DNA of 64,000 nt, taken from Kitasatospora sp. MMS16-BH015 (lineage in GTDB: Bacteria > Actinomycetota > Actinomycetes > Streptomycetales > Streptomycetaceae). Numbering within the stretch: the first letter of the stretch is position 1; the number at the start of each line of letters is the position of its first letter. Shown in pieces: positions 1-10,782 of the stretch. The translations under genes were made by a program, and so were the position numbers. The notes beneath the pieces are model-generated. The model was not told where the DNA came from, made no database searches, and saw only the letters and a list, made by a program, of their open reading frames with translations. Location of the stretch: NCBI RefSeq assembly GCF_002943525.1, contig NZ_CP025394.1, positions 186,001 to 250,000 of the forward strand, written 5' to 3'.

Positions 1-467
1 CCGGGCCAGGTCCCGGCGGTGAGCTTGGCGTGCTCGGCGAAGGCGTGCACGTAGAGCAGGTCCAACCTGGGCTGGATCCCGTCCGGCTGGTCCAGCCCGG
101 GGGTGGCCACGCTCCGCCCCTGCACGGTGCGCTTGCCGTACACCACACCCCGCCCGGCGAGGGCGAGCGGGTCGTGCAGGCTCTTGCCCAGGGTGTCGGC
201 GGTCTCGGTCAATTCCTTGTCGCCCTCCGGCTCCTCACCCACACCCCGCGCGGGCCCGGCGGTGCCGAGCAGGCTGGCGGCGGTCGGGCTGTAGTCGGTG
301 AGGTACCGCTGGAGCGCCTGGTCGGCGCCCCGGTCGAGGGCGCGCGGCAGAGCGGTGGCCAGCAGCACCGTCACGAAGGCCAGCAGGAAGGCGACCACGG
401 CGGCGGGCCGGGCGGCCCTCAACCGGGTACGGGTCCAGGGGGCACCGGGCCCCGGGGTGGTGGTCAC
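1..467 (-). CDS. FtsX-type ABC transporter permease (partial, 3' part off the window)
   Basis: This is the N-terminal ~155 residues of a membrane permease that continues beyond the left edge. The GTG start overlaps the TGA of the upstream permease by 4 bp (GTGA), so the two are co-translated. After a short Pro/Arg-rich cytoplasmic tail there is one clear membrane segment (residues ~20-40, PAAVVAFLLAFVTVLLATAL), then an extracytoplasmic region. This matches the start of FtsX/MacB-type permeases. It is probably the second permease of the exporter whose ATPase is divergently encoded at 3895-4602. Substrate unknown. Confidence 0.8.
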   Translation of the reverse strand, partial: MTTTPGPGAPWTRTRLRAARPAAVVAFLLAFVTVLLATALPRALDRGADQALQRYLTDYSPTAASLLGTAGPARGVGEEPEGDKELTETADTLGKSLHDPLALAGRGVVYGKRTVQGRSVATPGLDQPDGIQPRLDLLYVHAFAEHAKLTAGTWP

Positions 468-3400
468 ATCTCCTCCGTGAACCGGAGTCGGGCGACGAGG
501 TCGCGCTGACGGCGGCCACCGAACACGGCGGCGAGCAGGGGAACGACGGCGATCGCCAACGTGACGGCGAGAGCCTGACCGAGCGGGAGCGAGATGACGG
601 CCTCCGGAACGGGCCGGCGCGCGGCCGGAGTGAGCAGAATCAACGGAATCACCAGGTGGAGCAGCACCGTGCCCAGGCCGAGCCCCACGGCCGAACCGAG
701 CACCACCAGCAGGCCCTGCTCCGCCGTGACCGTGCGGGCGAGCCCCCTGCGCGGTGCACCCATCGCCAGCAGCACCGCGAACTCCGCCGCCCGCTCGGCC
801 CGGGCCGCGGCCGAGGCAGCCGCGAAGCCGATCGCCGCGAGCACCGCGGCGGCCACCCCCAACGCGGCCAGCGCACTCTGCGGCGCAGCACTGACCGGGT
901 CACTCAACAGCACCTCGGCGGTCTCCGAGCTGAGTTGGACGTTCTGCGCGCCGGCCGAGCCGCGCAGTGCGGCGGCGGCCCGGGCGGGCACCGGGTCACC
1001 GGGGCCGGTCGCGGGCAGCCACCACTCGTTCGGGGCGGGCGGGTCCTCCCCGTAGCTGGTCATGGCCCGTTCCAGGGTGGCCAGGTCCAGCGCGATGCCG
1101 GTGCCGCCGACCACCGGGAGGGCCTTCACGGCAGCGATGATCCGCACGTCCACCAGGGATTCCCCGAGCGGCAGGCGGACGGTGGCGCCGACCTGGGCAC
1201 CGGCGCCCTTGAGGTAGTCCTCGGTGGCCACGGCGGCCGGCACCAGCCGGGGCTCGGCGGCGGTCAGGGTCGCGTTGGCGCCGGCCAGCGAGATCTCTCC
1301 CGCGGCCTCCTTGTAGTCCAGCCGGAGCAGCTCGGTGGCGGTCGCGGGGTCCTTGCCCAGGGTCAGCAGTCGGTCCTGGGGGGCTCCTTCGGCTCCGGTG
1401 TGGCTCTGCCAGGTGAGCCCGGCGGGCGGGGTGACGGGAGTGCCGGGGCCGTCCGGGGTGTCGGAGACGGCGATCCGGTGCACCTGCAGGCTGCCGGGCA
1501 CCTGGAGGCCGGACTGGCCGCTGAAGGTGATCGTCATCCCGGCCAGGGTGAGCGGCGTCGCCGCCGAGCCGAGCGGCGCGTCCAGGAACGGGGCGAGGTC
1601 CACCGAGACGGTGGCGTCGCCGTCCTTGGGCAGTTGGGTCGCCACCGCCCGGTACGTCACCCCGTTCCGGTCCCGGAGCAGCAGCAGGACGGCGGGCGGC
1701 AGGACCGCGTCGGACCCCATCCAGGCGAGCTCGGGCGGCATGGGCGACGGCTGCTGCTGCTGGATCGTCAGGCTGAGGTCCACCCGCACCGGGCGGCCCG
1801 GCAGTGGCACCCCGGCCACGGTCGGCGCGGGCGAGACGAGCGGCCCGAACACCTCGTTCGACTGTCGGCCGTTCAGCAGGTCGCTGCGGACGTGCAGGTG
1901 CGCGGCGGCCGCGGCCGCGTCCAGGGCGAGCACCTTGGCATCGGCCCGGTTGGGCAGCGAGACCGGGGCGGCCAGCACCGGGATCAACCGGTCGCCGCCG
2001 GGCAGCGCGGCGTAGTGGCCGCCCTGGCCCATCGAGGCGATCCCGGAGGAGGTGATCCGCAGGCCGCCCGCCGTGGCGAAGTCTGCCTGGTCGCGCTGCG
2101 AGGTCGACCAGGCACTGCGCTGGCCCACGGCCAGCACGCCCATCGCCACCGCGAGCACCAACAGCAGCAGCGGACCACTCGCCCGGCCGGGCCGCCGGGC
2201 CAGCTGCCAGCCGACCAGCGCACCCGTCAGCCCGCTGCCCCGCGCGGCCAACCGGCCGCCGAGCCGGGCGGCCAGCGGCAGCAACCGCAGCACCAGCACC
2301 GTCCCGGCGCAGAGCGCCAGGGTCGGCGCGGCCACCAGGACCGGGTCGACGCCGAGTCCGCCTTCGGAGCTGCCGGAGAGACCTCCGGTGTAGTGCGCGA
2401 GCTGCTGGTAGGCGAGCACCGCGAGCACCAGCAGCGCGAGGTCCGCGCCGGAGCGGGCGGCCCCGGCGACCAGCGCCTGGCGGCGCCCGGCCCGGCGCAG
2501 CGTGGCCGCCCCGGCGCTGCGCAGCAGCGTCGGCAGGGCGGTCAGCGCCACGCTGGCCAGCGCGCAGGCGGCGGCCACCGGCCAGGCGAAGGCGGGCAGG
2601 CTGGTGTCCAACCGCACCCGGGCCAGCGGGCCGTAGTGACCGAGCGCGGTGAGCAGCGGCGGGGTGAGCAGGGGGGCGAGAGCGGCGGCGGGGATCGCCA
2701 GCAGCAGGCTCTCGGTGGCGGTGAAGGCGCCGAGCCGGCGGCGGGTGGCGCCGCGTGCGGTGAGCAGCGCGTTCTCCCCGGCCTGGCGGTCGCTCATCAG
2801 GTGGACGACCAGCAGCAGCGCCGCCCCGGCCAGCACCGTGAGCTGCAGCGCGCCGATCAACAGCGTGGAACGGGCCACCAGCTCGGCCGACTTGAGCTCG
2901 TCCAGCACCGGGCCGAGTTCGCTGTTGGTCTGCAGGCCGCTGGCCTGGCGGAACGCGGCGTCCATGCCGTCCAGCCGGTCGCGCAGCGCCTGCGCCTCGC
3001 CGGTGCCGATGTCGTGGAAGTCGGCCTCCAGCAGCCAGGCCCGGCTCGCCTGGGGCACCAGGCCGGCGGTGAAGACGGTGTCGTCGACGAGCATCGGGCC
3101 GTAGGTGGTGAAGCTCATCACCTGGACCTCCCGGCCGTGCAGCGGGTCGAGCCGCCAGTACGGGTCGTCGCGGTCCTCGGCGCGGTAGACCCCGGTGATC
3201 CGCACCGTGACGGGCGAGCCGCCGTAGCGGTCGTCCAGGCGCAGGTCGGCGGGCAGCTTGGCGGCGGTGAGGCCGAGCCGCCCGAGCAGGCTCTGCGGCA
3301 CGGCGGCCTCGGGCACGCTGCCGGGAGTGGCGGCCTTGGGCCACTGACCGGCCGTCAGCTTGGTCCGGCTCCGGTCCACGGCCGCGACCTGGGTCAGGTC

Positions 3401-3736
3401 CGCGTCCTTGCCCGCCCCGTGGCCGGGCAGGCCGTAGGACCGGCTCCGGGCCAGGGCCTGCACGGTGTGCGGCAGCCGGCCGAACAGCGTGGTGCCGTAG
3501 TCGGCCACCGTCTTGTCGTCCTTCGCCCGGGCAGCCAGCTCGTGGTCGCCGGTGGCCAGCACCACGGTACGGCTGTGGCCGGGCCCCTGCAGGGCCTCGC
3601 GCAGGCCGGCCCGGCCGACCGTGCGGTCGAAGGCGGCCAGGGCGGTCAGGGCCGCCGTGGTGATGAGCACCGTGAGCAGAACGGCCGCCGCCAAGGGCAA
3701 CCGTCCGCGCAACCGGCGCAGCACAAATCCGAGCAT
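464..3736 (-). CDS. FtsX-like ABC transporter permease, large two-module form
   Basis: The product is a 1090-aa integral membrane protein. It has an N-terminal membrane helix (residues ~13-35), a long extracytoplasmic domain, a helix bundle around residues 290-560 with the FtsX-like feature (helices flanking an ARGATRRRLGAF loop), a second extracytoplasmic domain and a C-terminal helix bundle that repeats the motif (LLAMGAPRRGLARTV). Two FtsX modules in one chain is usual for actinobacterial permeases of this class. The ATG at 3736 is preceded by GGGGGAGA. The stop overlaps the next permease, and the ATPase is divergent. It probably moves a lipid, peptide or antimicrobial rather than importing solute. 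The substrate cannot be told from sequence. Confidence 0.9.
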   Translation of the reverse strand: MLGFVLRRLRGRLPLAAAVLLTVLITTAALTALAAFDRTVGRAGLREALQGPGHSRTVVLATGDHELAARAKDDKTVADYGTTLFGRLPHTVQALARSRSYGLPGHGAGKDADLTQVAAVDRSRTKLTAGQWPKAATPGSVPEAAVPQSLLGRLGLTAAKLPADLRLDDRYGGSPVTVRITGVYRAEDRDDPYWRLDPLHGREVQVMSFTTYGPMLVDDTVFTAGLVPQASRAWLLEADFHDIGTGEAQALRDRLDGMDAAFRQASGLQTNSELGPVLDELKSAELVARSTLLIGALQLTVLAGAALLLVVHLMSDRQAGENALLTARGATRRRLGAFTATESLLLAIPAAALAPLLTPPLLTALGHYGPLARVRLDTSLPAFAWPVAAACALASVALTALPTLLRSAGAATLRRAGRRQALVAGAARSGADLALLVLAVLAYQQLAHYTGGLSGSSEGGLGVDPVLVAAPTLALCAGTVLVLRLLPLAARLGGRLAARGSGLTGALVGWQLARRPGRASGPLLLLVLAVAMGVLAVGQRSAWSTSQRDQADFATAGGLRITSSGIASMGQGGHYAALPGGDRLIPVLAAPVSLPNRADAKVLALDAAAAAAHLHVRSDLLNGRQSNEVFGPLVSPAPTVAGVPLPGRPVRVDLSLTIQQQQPSPMPPELAWMGSDAVLPPAVLLLLRDRNGVTYRAVATQLPKDGDATVSVDLAPFLDAPLGSAATPLTLAGMTITFSGQSGLQVPGSLQVHRIAVSDTPDGPGTPVTPPAGLTWQSHTGAEGAPQDRLLTLGKDPATATELLRLDYKEAAGEISLAGANATLTAAEPRLVPAAVATEDYLKGAGAQVGATVRLPLGESLVDVRIIAAVKALPVVGGTGIALDLATLERAMTSYGEDPPAPNEWWLPATGPGDPVPARAAAALRGSAGAQNVQLSSETAEVLLSDPVSAAPQSALAALGVAAAVLAAIGFAAASAAARAERAAEFAVLLAMGAPRRGLARTVTAEQGLLVVLGSAVGLGLGTVLLHLVIPLILLTPAARRPVPEAVISLPLGQALAVTLAIAVVPLLAAVFGGRRQRDLVARLRFTEEM

Positions 3737-3894
3737 TCGGTGTCTCCCCCGACCCCGGACTCTCCCGCACCGGGTATCAACTGATCAGGCACAATCAAAC
3801 ATATGTGCGAGTAAGGTGGTGTCAACCGCAGGTCAGGCGGCTCACTCTCGAAGAACTGCCAAGTACACGCGCCTCGGCCCCAGGGGGTTTCACG

Positions 3895-4602
3895 ATGACG
3901 GCAGAAATTTTGGACCGGTCCGAAACGGCCGCTCCGATGGTGGTGGTGACGGAGCTCCAGCGCAGCTTCGGCGAAGGTGCGCAGGCCGTGCACGCGCTGC
4001 GCGGGCTCTCCTTCACCGCCCGGCGCGGTGAGCTCACCGCGGTCAAGGGCCGCTCCGGCTCCGGCAAGACCACCTTGCTCAACCTGGTCGGCGGCCTGGA
4101 CACGCCCACCGGCGGCAGCATCTCGATCGACGGCCTCGAGCTCGCCGGCCTCGACGAGGCCGGGCGGCTCGCGCTGCGGCGCGAGCGGATCGGCTTCGTC
4201 TTCCAGTCCTTCGGGCTGATCCCGGTGCTCACCGCCGCCGAGAACGTCGGCGTGCCGATGCGGCTGCGCCGGGTGCCCGCCAAGGAGCGGGAGGAGCGCG
4301 TGCGCACCCTGCTCGCGCTGGTCGGCCTGGCCGACCACGCCGAGCAGCGCCCCGGCGAGCTCTCCGGCGGTCAGCAGCAACGCGTCGCCCTGGCCAGGGC
4401 GTTGGCCAACGAGCCGGCCCTGATCATCGCCGACGAGCCCACCGGCCAGCTCGACTCCGAGACCGGCCGCGCCGTCATGGAGCTGCTCCGCGCCGTGGTC
4501 CGCAGCGAGGGCGTCACCGCCCTGGTCGCCACCCACGACCCCAACCTGATGACCCTGGCCGACCAGGTCGTCGAACTCCACGACGGCCGCATCGCGGAGT
4601 GA
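3895..4602 (+). CDS. ABC transporter ATP-binding protein (MacB/LolD type)
   Basis: A 235-aa cytoplasmic ATPase that would energise the FtsX-type permeases encoded divergently. Walker A GRSGSGKTT is at residues ~52-60. The Q-loop lies in FVFQSFGLIPVL, the signature is LSGGQQQRVALARAL, Walker B is LIIADEPTGQLD, and the switch His is in ATHD. The reading frame is open further upstream, but the ATG at 3895 has an AGGGGG ribosome binding site about 6 bases before it and gives the normal family N-terminus. Operon partners on the opposite strand are unusual for an exporter. The divergent promoter lies in 3737-3894. Confidence 0.92.
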   Translation: MTAEILDRSETAAPMVVVTELQRSFGEGAQAVHALRGLSFTARRGELTAVKGRSGSGKTTLLNLVGGLDTPTGGSISIDGLELAGLDEAGRLALRRERIGFVFQSFGLIPVLTAAENVGVPMRLRRVPAKEREERVRTLLALVGLADHAEQRPGELSGGQQQRVALARALANEPALIIADEPTGQLDSETGRAVMELLRAVVRSEGVTALVATHDPNLMTLADQVVELHDGRIAE

Positions 4603-4899
4603 CCCCGCGGGCGCGCGGCCCGGCCCCACCACCCCCGCGCGCCCGCCCTCCCGCCCCACTCGCCTTGCCCACCGGGCCCGCATCCACTGCCCGGCGGGCC
4701 CACCCGCACGGCCCACGCGACGGCCCGGCGGGCCCTTCCCCTCGCGACCCGCGCGGAGTCCCCGTCGGGCCCGCCCTCGCGATCCGCCCAGCCGCCCCTG
4801 CAGGGCCGCCCGGCCTGCCTCGCCCGGGCCCACCCCCGCCCTCGTGAGCCCCCGTCGCCCGGCCCGCTCCGCCGCTCTTCTCTCCCTCTCCCTCTCCCC
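4603..4899. other. Intergenic region between convergent genes
   Basis: About 300 bases between the ABC ATPase and the GH63-type gene. It is composed almost entirely of G/C, with a pyrimidine-rich CT tract near 4870-4905. Open frames here have no ribosome binding site and no recognisable product. I see no RNA gene and no strong hairpin. Confidence 0.5.
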
Positions 4900-7068
<2,169 letters not shown>

Positions 7069-7100
7069 TCAGAAGGGGTGGGGGGTCAGGGGTCGGGGGT

Positions 7101-9089
7101 CTACCGTCGGAGCACGGCCACGCCGAGCGGGTCGAGCCGCAGGGCGGGGTCGGGGGTACGAGCGGGGTCGAGCAGGTCGGCGGCCCGCTGCCAGCCCTCG
7201 GGGAGGGCCAACTCGACCGGTTCGTCGGTGTGGTTGAGCAGGAAGAGGTGCTCGGCCCCGTCGGGCGTGCGCCGCAGCGTGGCCTCCACCCCCTCGGGGG
7301 CGGCCAGCACCGGGGTGACGCCGGCCCGGTCGAGGATCGGGTCGAGCACGGCGCCGGTCTGCGGGCCGAGGTCGCAGCTCAGGTACCAGGCGGTGCCGTG
7401 CCGGGTCACGGCGGGACGGCCGGCCAGCGGGCCGGAACCGTAGCGGCCCACGGTCTCGGCGCCCTCGGTCTCCAGCCACTCCGTCCACCGGGTGGCCGTC
7501 ACCCGCGCCCCGCCTTCGAGCACCACTTCGGCCTCGGCGCCCTCGGGCAGCGGCCACCACTCGTCCACCACCACTCCGAGCGCCTCGCGCAGCGGCGCCG
7601 GGTAGCCGCCGAGGTGGATGTGGTCGTGCTCGTCCACCACCCCGCTGAACGGGCCGCAGACCAGGTGGCCGCCGGCCGCCGCGTAGGCGGTCAGCCGCCG
7701 GGCGGTCGCCGTCCGCAGCAGGTACAGGTTGGGCGCCAACACCGCCTGGTAGTAGCCGAGTTCGCCATCGGGCGGCAGGAAGTCCACCGCGATGTTGCGC
7801 CGGTGCAGCGCCGCGTACCAGGGCCGCAGCAGCTCGCTCCAGCGCATCCGCGCCGAGGGGTGGTCCTCCAGCTCCAGCGCCCACCAGGAGTCCCAGTCCA
7901 GCACGATCGCCACCTGGGCGGTGCTGCGCCCGCCCACCACCGGGGCCAGCCGCCGGAGTTCGGCGCCGAACCGGACGGTCTCGCGCCAGCCGCGCGAGTC
8001 GGTGCCCCGGTGCGGCAGCAGCGCGCTGTGGTGCTTCTCGGCGCCCGCCCGGGAGGCCCGCCACTGGAAGTACAGGACGGCGTCGGCACCCCTCGCCACC
8101 GCCTGGAGCGACCAGAGCCGCTGCAGGCCGGGGCGCTTGGGCACGTTCACCGCCCGCCAACTCACCGCCGAGGGAGCCTGTTCGAGCAGCATCCACGGCG
8201 CTCCGCCCTTGAGCGAGCGCATCAGGTCGTAGTTGAGCGCGGCGCCCACCTGCGCCGTCGGATCGGCCGGGTCGGGGTAGGCGTCGTCGGCGACCACGTC
8301 CTCCTCGGCGGCCCAGGCCCAGTAGTCCAGCGCCTTGAACATCGACATGAAGTTGGTGGTCACCGGCGTGCCGGGGGCGAGCTCGTCCAGCACCACCTTC
8401 TCCGCCCGGTAACACTCCAGGAGCGCGTCCGAGCAGAACCGCCGCCAATCCAGCACCTGGGTCGGGTTGACCGGGCCGGGCGCGGTGCGCGGCGGCTCGA
8501 TCTCGGTCCAGTCGCGGTAGTGCTGCGACCAGAAGCCGGTGCCCCAAGCCGAGTTGAGCTGCTCGACGGTGCCGTACCGGGTACCGAGCCAGCGCCGGAA
8601 GTGGGCGGCCGACTCCGCGCAGAAGCACTCGGTGACGTGGTCGCCGTACTCGTTGTGCACGTGCCAGAGCGCCACGGCCGGGTGCCGGCCGTACCGCTCG
8701 GCCAGCGCGCGGGCCAGCCGGACGGCGGCGGCCCGGTAGACCGGCGAGGAGGGGCAGTAGTGCTGACGGGAGCCGAACTCCAGCCGCACGCCGTCCGCCG
8801 TCACCGGCAGCAGCTCGGGGTGGGCCCGCACCAGCCAGGCCGGCGGCGAGGCGGTGGCGGTGGCCAGGTCGACGGCCACCCCGTGGGCGTGCAGCTGGTC
8901 GAGCAGGACGTCCAGCCAGCCGAAGTCCCACTCCTGCGGGCCGGGTTGGAGCCGCGCCCAGGCGAAGACGCCGAGCGTCACCATGGTGACCCCGGCCTCC
9001 CGCATCAGCTTGACGTCCTCGGCCCAGACCTCCTCGGGCCACTGCTCGGGGTTGTAGTCCCCGCCGTACCACAGGCCGCTCGCGCTCAT
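7101..9089 (-). CDS. GH42 beta-galactosidase
   Basis: A 662-aa cytoplasmic beta-galactosidase. The TIM-barrel start is WYGGDYNPEQWPE (residues 7-19). The acid/base is E147 in HVHNEYGDH and the nucleophile is E303 in MLLEQAPSAVSW. C112, C155 and C157 sit where the GH42 zinc cysteines occur. The trimerisation and small C-terminal beta domains follow, giving a normal family length. The ATG at 9089 overlaps the permease stop by 4 bp (ATGA). The open frame extends upstream into the permease gene, but that part is not GH42. The enzyme would hydrolyse a galactoside imported by the adjacent transporter. Confidence 0.93.
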   Translation of the reverse strand: MSASGLWYGGDYNPEQWPEEVWAEDVKLMREAGVTMVTLGVFAWARLQPGPQEWDFGWLDVLLDQLHAHGVAVDLATATASPPAWLVRAHPELLPVTADGVRLEFGSRQHYCPSSPVYRAAAVRLARALAERYGRHPAVALWHVHNEYGDHVTECFCAESAAHFRRWLGTRYGTVEQLNSAWGTGFWSQHYRDWTEIEPPRTAPGPVNPTQVLDWRRFCSDALLECYRAEKVVLDELAPGTPVTTNFMSMFKALDYWAWAAEEDVVADDAYPDPADPTAQVGAALNYDLMRSLKGGAPWMLLEQAPSAVSWRAVNVPKRPGLQRLWSLQAVARGADAVLYFQWRASRAGAEKHHSALLPHRGTDSRGWRETVRFGAELRRLAPVVGGRSTAQVAIVLDWDSWWALELEDHPSARMRWSELLRPWYAALHRRNIAVDFLPPDGELGYYQAVLAPNLYLLRTATARRLTAYAAAGGHLVCGPFSGVVDEHDHIHLGGYPAPLREALGVVVDEWWPLPEGAEAEVVLEGGARVTATRWTEWLETEGAETVGRYGSGPLAGRPAVTRHGTAWYLSCDLGPQTGAVLDPILDRAGVTPVLAAPEGVEATLRRTPDGAEHLFLLNHTDEPVELALPEGWQRAADLLDPARTPDPALRLDPLGVAVLRR

Positions 9090-9916
9090 CCCTTCACCGC
9101 CCCGCCGAGCAGGCCGGCGACGAACTGCCGCTGGAAGAAGGCGAACAGCAGGATCAGCGGCAGGGTGGCCAGCAGGGAGCCGAGCATCAGGCCGGAGTAG
9201 TCGACCCGGCTCAGACCGGTCAGGGTGTTCAGGGCTACGGGCACGGTGTACCTGTCTTCGGAGTTCAGCATCAGGAGGGGCCAGATGAAGCCGTTCCACT
9301 GGCCCATGAAGGTGAAGATCACCAGAGCACCCAACTGCGGCCGGACGCAAGGGAGCACCACCCGGTAGAAGGTGCGCAGATCGCCCGCGCCGTCGATCCG
9401 GGCCGATTCGATCAGCTCGTCGGGGAAGTCCAGGAAGGCCTGGCGCATCAGCAGGATGCCGAAGGAGTTGGCCAGGAAGGGCACGATGATCGCCTGGTAG
9501 CTGTCGATCCAGCCGAGGCCGGCCATCATCTGGAACAGCGGCACCAGCAGCACCTGGAACGGGATCATCATCGTCGCCAGCACCGCCCCCAGCAGCAAAC
9601 CCCGCCCCCGGAACCGGTACTTGGCCAGCCCGTACCCGCACATCGCCGAGAGCAGCGCACTCCCGGCCGTGTACACCAGCGCGGTGGCCACGCTGTTGAG
9701 CAGCACCCGCCCGATGCCCACGCTCGCCTGCAGCCCGGCGATGTTGCGCAGCAGCCGCCCGCCCGGCAGGAACGGCGGCGGGGAGCGGAAGAGTTCGCTG
9801 GTGTCGTGGGTCGCGGCCACCGCCATCCAGAAGAACGGCAGCAGGCTCAACCCGGCCCCGACGGCGAGCGCGAGCAGGGCCAGACCCCGCAGCGGGAAGC
9901 GCCTCACCGGCCCCAC
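9086..9916 (-). CDS. Carbohydrate ABC transporter permease (CUT1, MalG type)
   Basis: A 276-aa inner-membrane permease with six predicted helices, starting with FPLRGLALLALAVGAGLSLLPF. The EAA loop that docks the ATPase is ESARIDGAGDLRTFYRVVLP at ~residues 190-209. The GTG start at 9916 overlaps the preceding permease gene by 13 bp. It pairs with the MalF-type permease and the lipoprotein of the same operon. No ATPase gene is present nearby. In Streptomyces such CUT1 systems are normally energised by the shared MsiK ATPase. Confidence 0.92.
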   Translation of the reverse strand: MGPVRRFPLRGLALLALAVGAGLSLLPFFWMAVAATHDTSELFRSPPPFLPGGRLLRNIAGLQASVGIGRVLLNSVATALVYTAGSALLSAMCGYGLAKYRFRGRGLLLGAVLATMMIPFQVLLVPLFQMMAGLGWIDSYQAIIVPFLANSFGILLMRQAFLDFPDELIESARIDGAGDLRTFYRVVLPCVRPQLGALVIFTFMGQWNGFIWPLLMLNSEDRYTVPVALNTLTGLSRVDYSGLMLGSLLATLPLILLFAFFQRQFVAGLLGGAVKG

Positions 9917-10782
9917 CCCTTCCCGAGCAGCCGGTACTGCACGAGCGACACCACCCCGGTGAGCAGCACCACGGCCCAGGCGATCGCCGCGGCGTACCCG
10001 AAGTCGCTCTGCTGGAAGCCCACCTTGTAGAGGTAGAGCACCGGCGTCAGCGTGGCGTCACCCGGGCCGCCGCGCGTCAACACGTAGTTCTCGTCGAAGA
10101 GTTGCAGTGTCCCGATGGTCGAGGTGATCACGCAGAACAGCAGCACCGGCCGCAACTGCGGCAGGATCACCGACACATGGGTCCGCACCCCGCCCGCGCC
10201 GTCCACGGCGGCGGCCTCGTACTGCTCGCGGCCGATCGCCTGGAGCCCGGCCAGCAGGATCACGGCGTTGTAGCCCGTCCAGCGCCAGGTGATCGAGCCG
10301 ATCAGCGCGATCCGGGCCCAGGTCGGGTCGTTCAGCCAGTCCACCGGGTGCAGGCCGACCAGGCCGAGCGCCTGGTTGGCCAGGCCGCCGTCGGTCTTGA
10401 GCAGCACCTGGAAGACCACGGCGTAGGCCACCAGCGTGGTGATGCCCGGCAGGAAGTAGAGCGCCCGCCAGGTGCCCCGGAAGCGGAGCCAGGACTGGTT
10501 GAGCAGGAAGGCCAGCGCGAGGGCCAGTCCGATCATCACCGGCACCTGGACGGCCAGCACCAGCGCGGTGTTGACCAGCGAGCGCAGGAAGACCGGGTCG
10601 GCCACCAGCCGGCGGTACTGGGCCAGGCCGACGAAGCTGGTGACGCCCTCGCTCTGGCTGGTGAAGCTCTGGTAGAGGCTGGCCACCAGCGGGTAGGCGA
10701 AGAAGGCGGTGAGCAGGGCGGCGGCCGGGCCCGCGAAGATCCAGCCGGAGCGCCGGAAGTCCGCGACCTGACGGGTCGTCAT
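9904..10782 (-). CDS. Carbohydrate ABC transporter permease (CUT1, MalF type)
   Basis: A 292-aa membrane permease. The start MTTRQVADFRRSGWIFAGPAA is followed by a helix and the periplasmic QSFTSQSEGVTSFVGLAQYRRL segment typical of MalF/UgpA proteins. The EAA loop is EQYEAAAVDGAGGVRTHVSVILPQLRP, split around residue 200. The chosen ATG at 10782 overlaps the end of the binding-protein gene by 4 bp, and the longer open frame upstream is only a shadow of that gene. It works with the 9086-9916 permease as the membrane channel. Confidence 0.92.
   Translation of the reverse strand: MTTRQVADFRRSGWIFAGPAAALLTAFFAYPLVASLYQSFTSQSEGVTSFVGLAQYRRLVADPVFLRSLVNTALVLAVQVPVMIGLALALAFLLNQSWLRFRGTWRALYFLPGITTLVAYAVVFQVLLKTDGGLANQALGLVGLHPVDWLNDPTWARIALIGSITWRWTGYNAVILLAGLQAIGREQYEAAAVDGAGGVRTHVSVILPQLRPVLLFCVITSTIGTLQLFDENYVLTRGGPGDATLTPVLYLYKVGFQQSDFGYAAAIAWAVVLLTGVVSLVQYRLLGKGWGR

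Noticed and set aside
656..3784. A 1042-codon open frame on the plus strand opposite the FtsX permease, and similar giant frames elsewhere
   Set aside because: High GC leaves antisense frames open. The composition (Gln/Gly/His/Arg-rich) is that of a shadow of the permease, with no ribosome binding site or domain.
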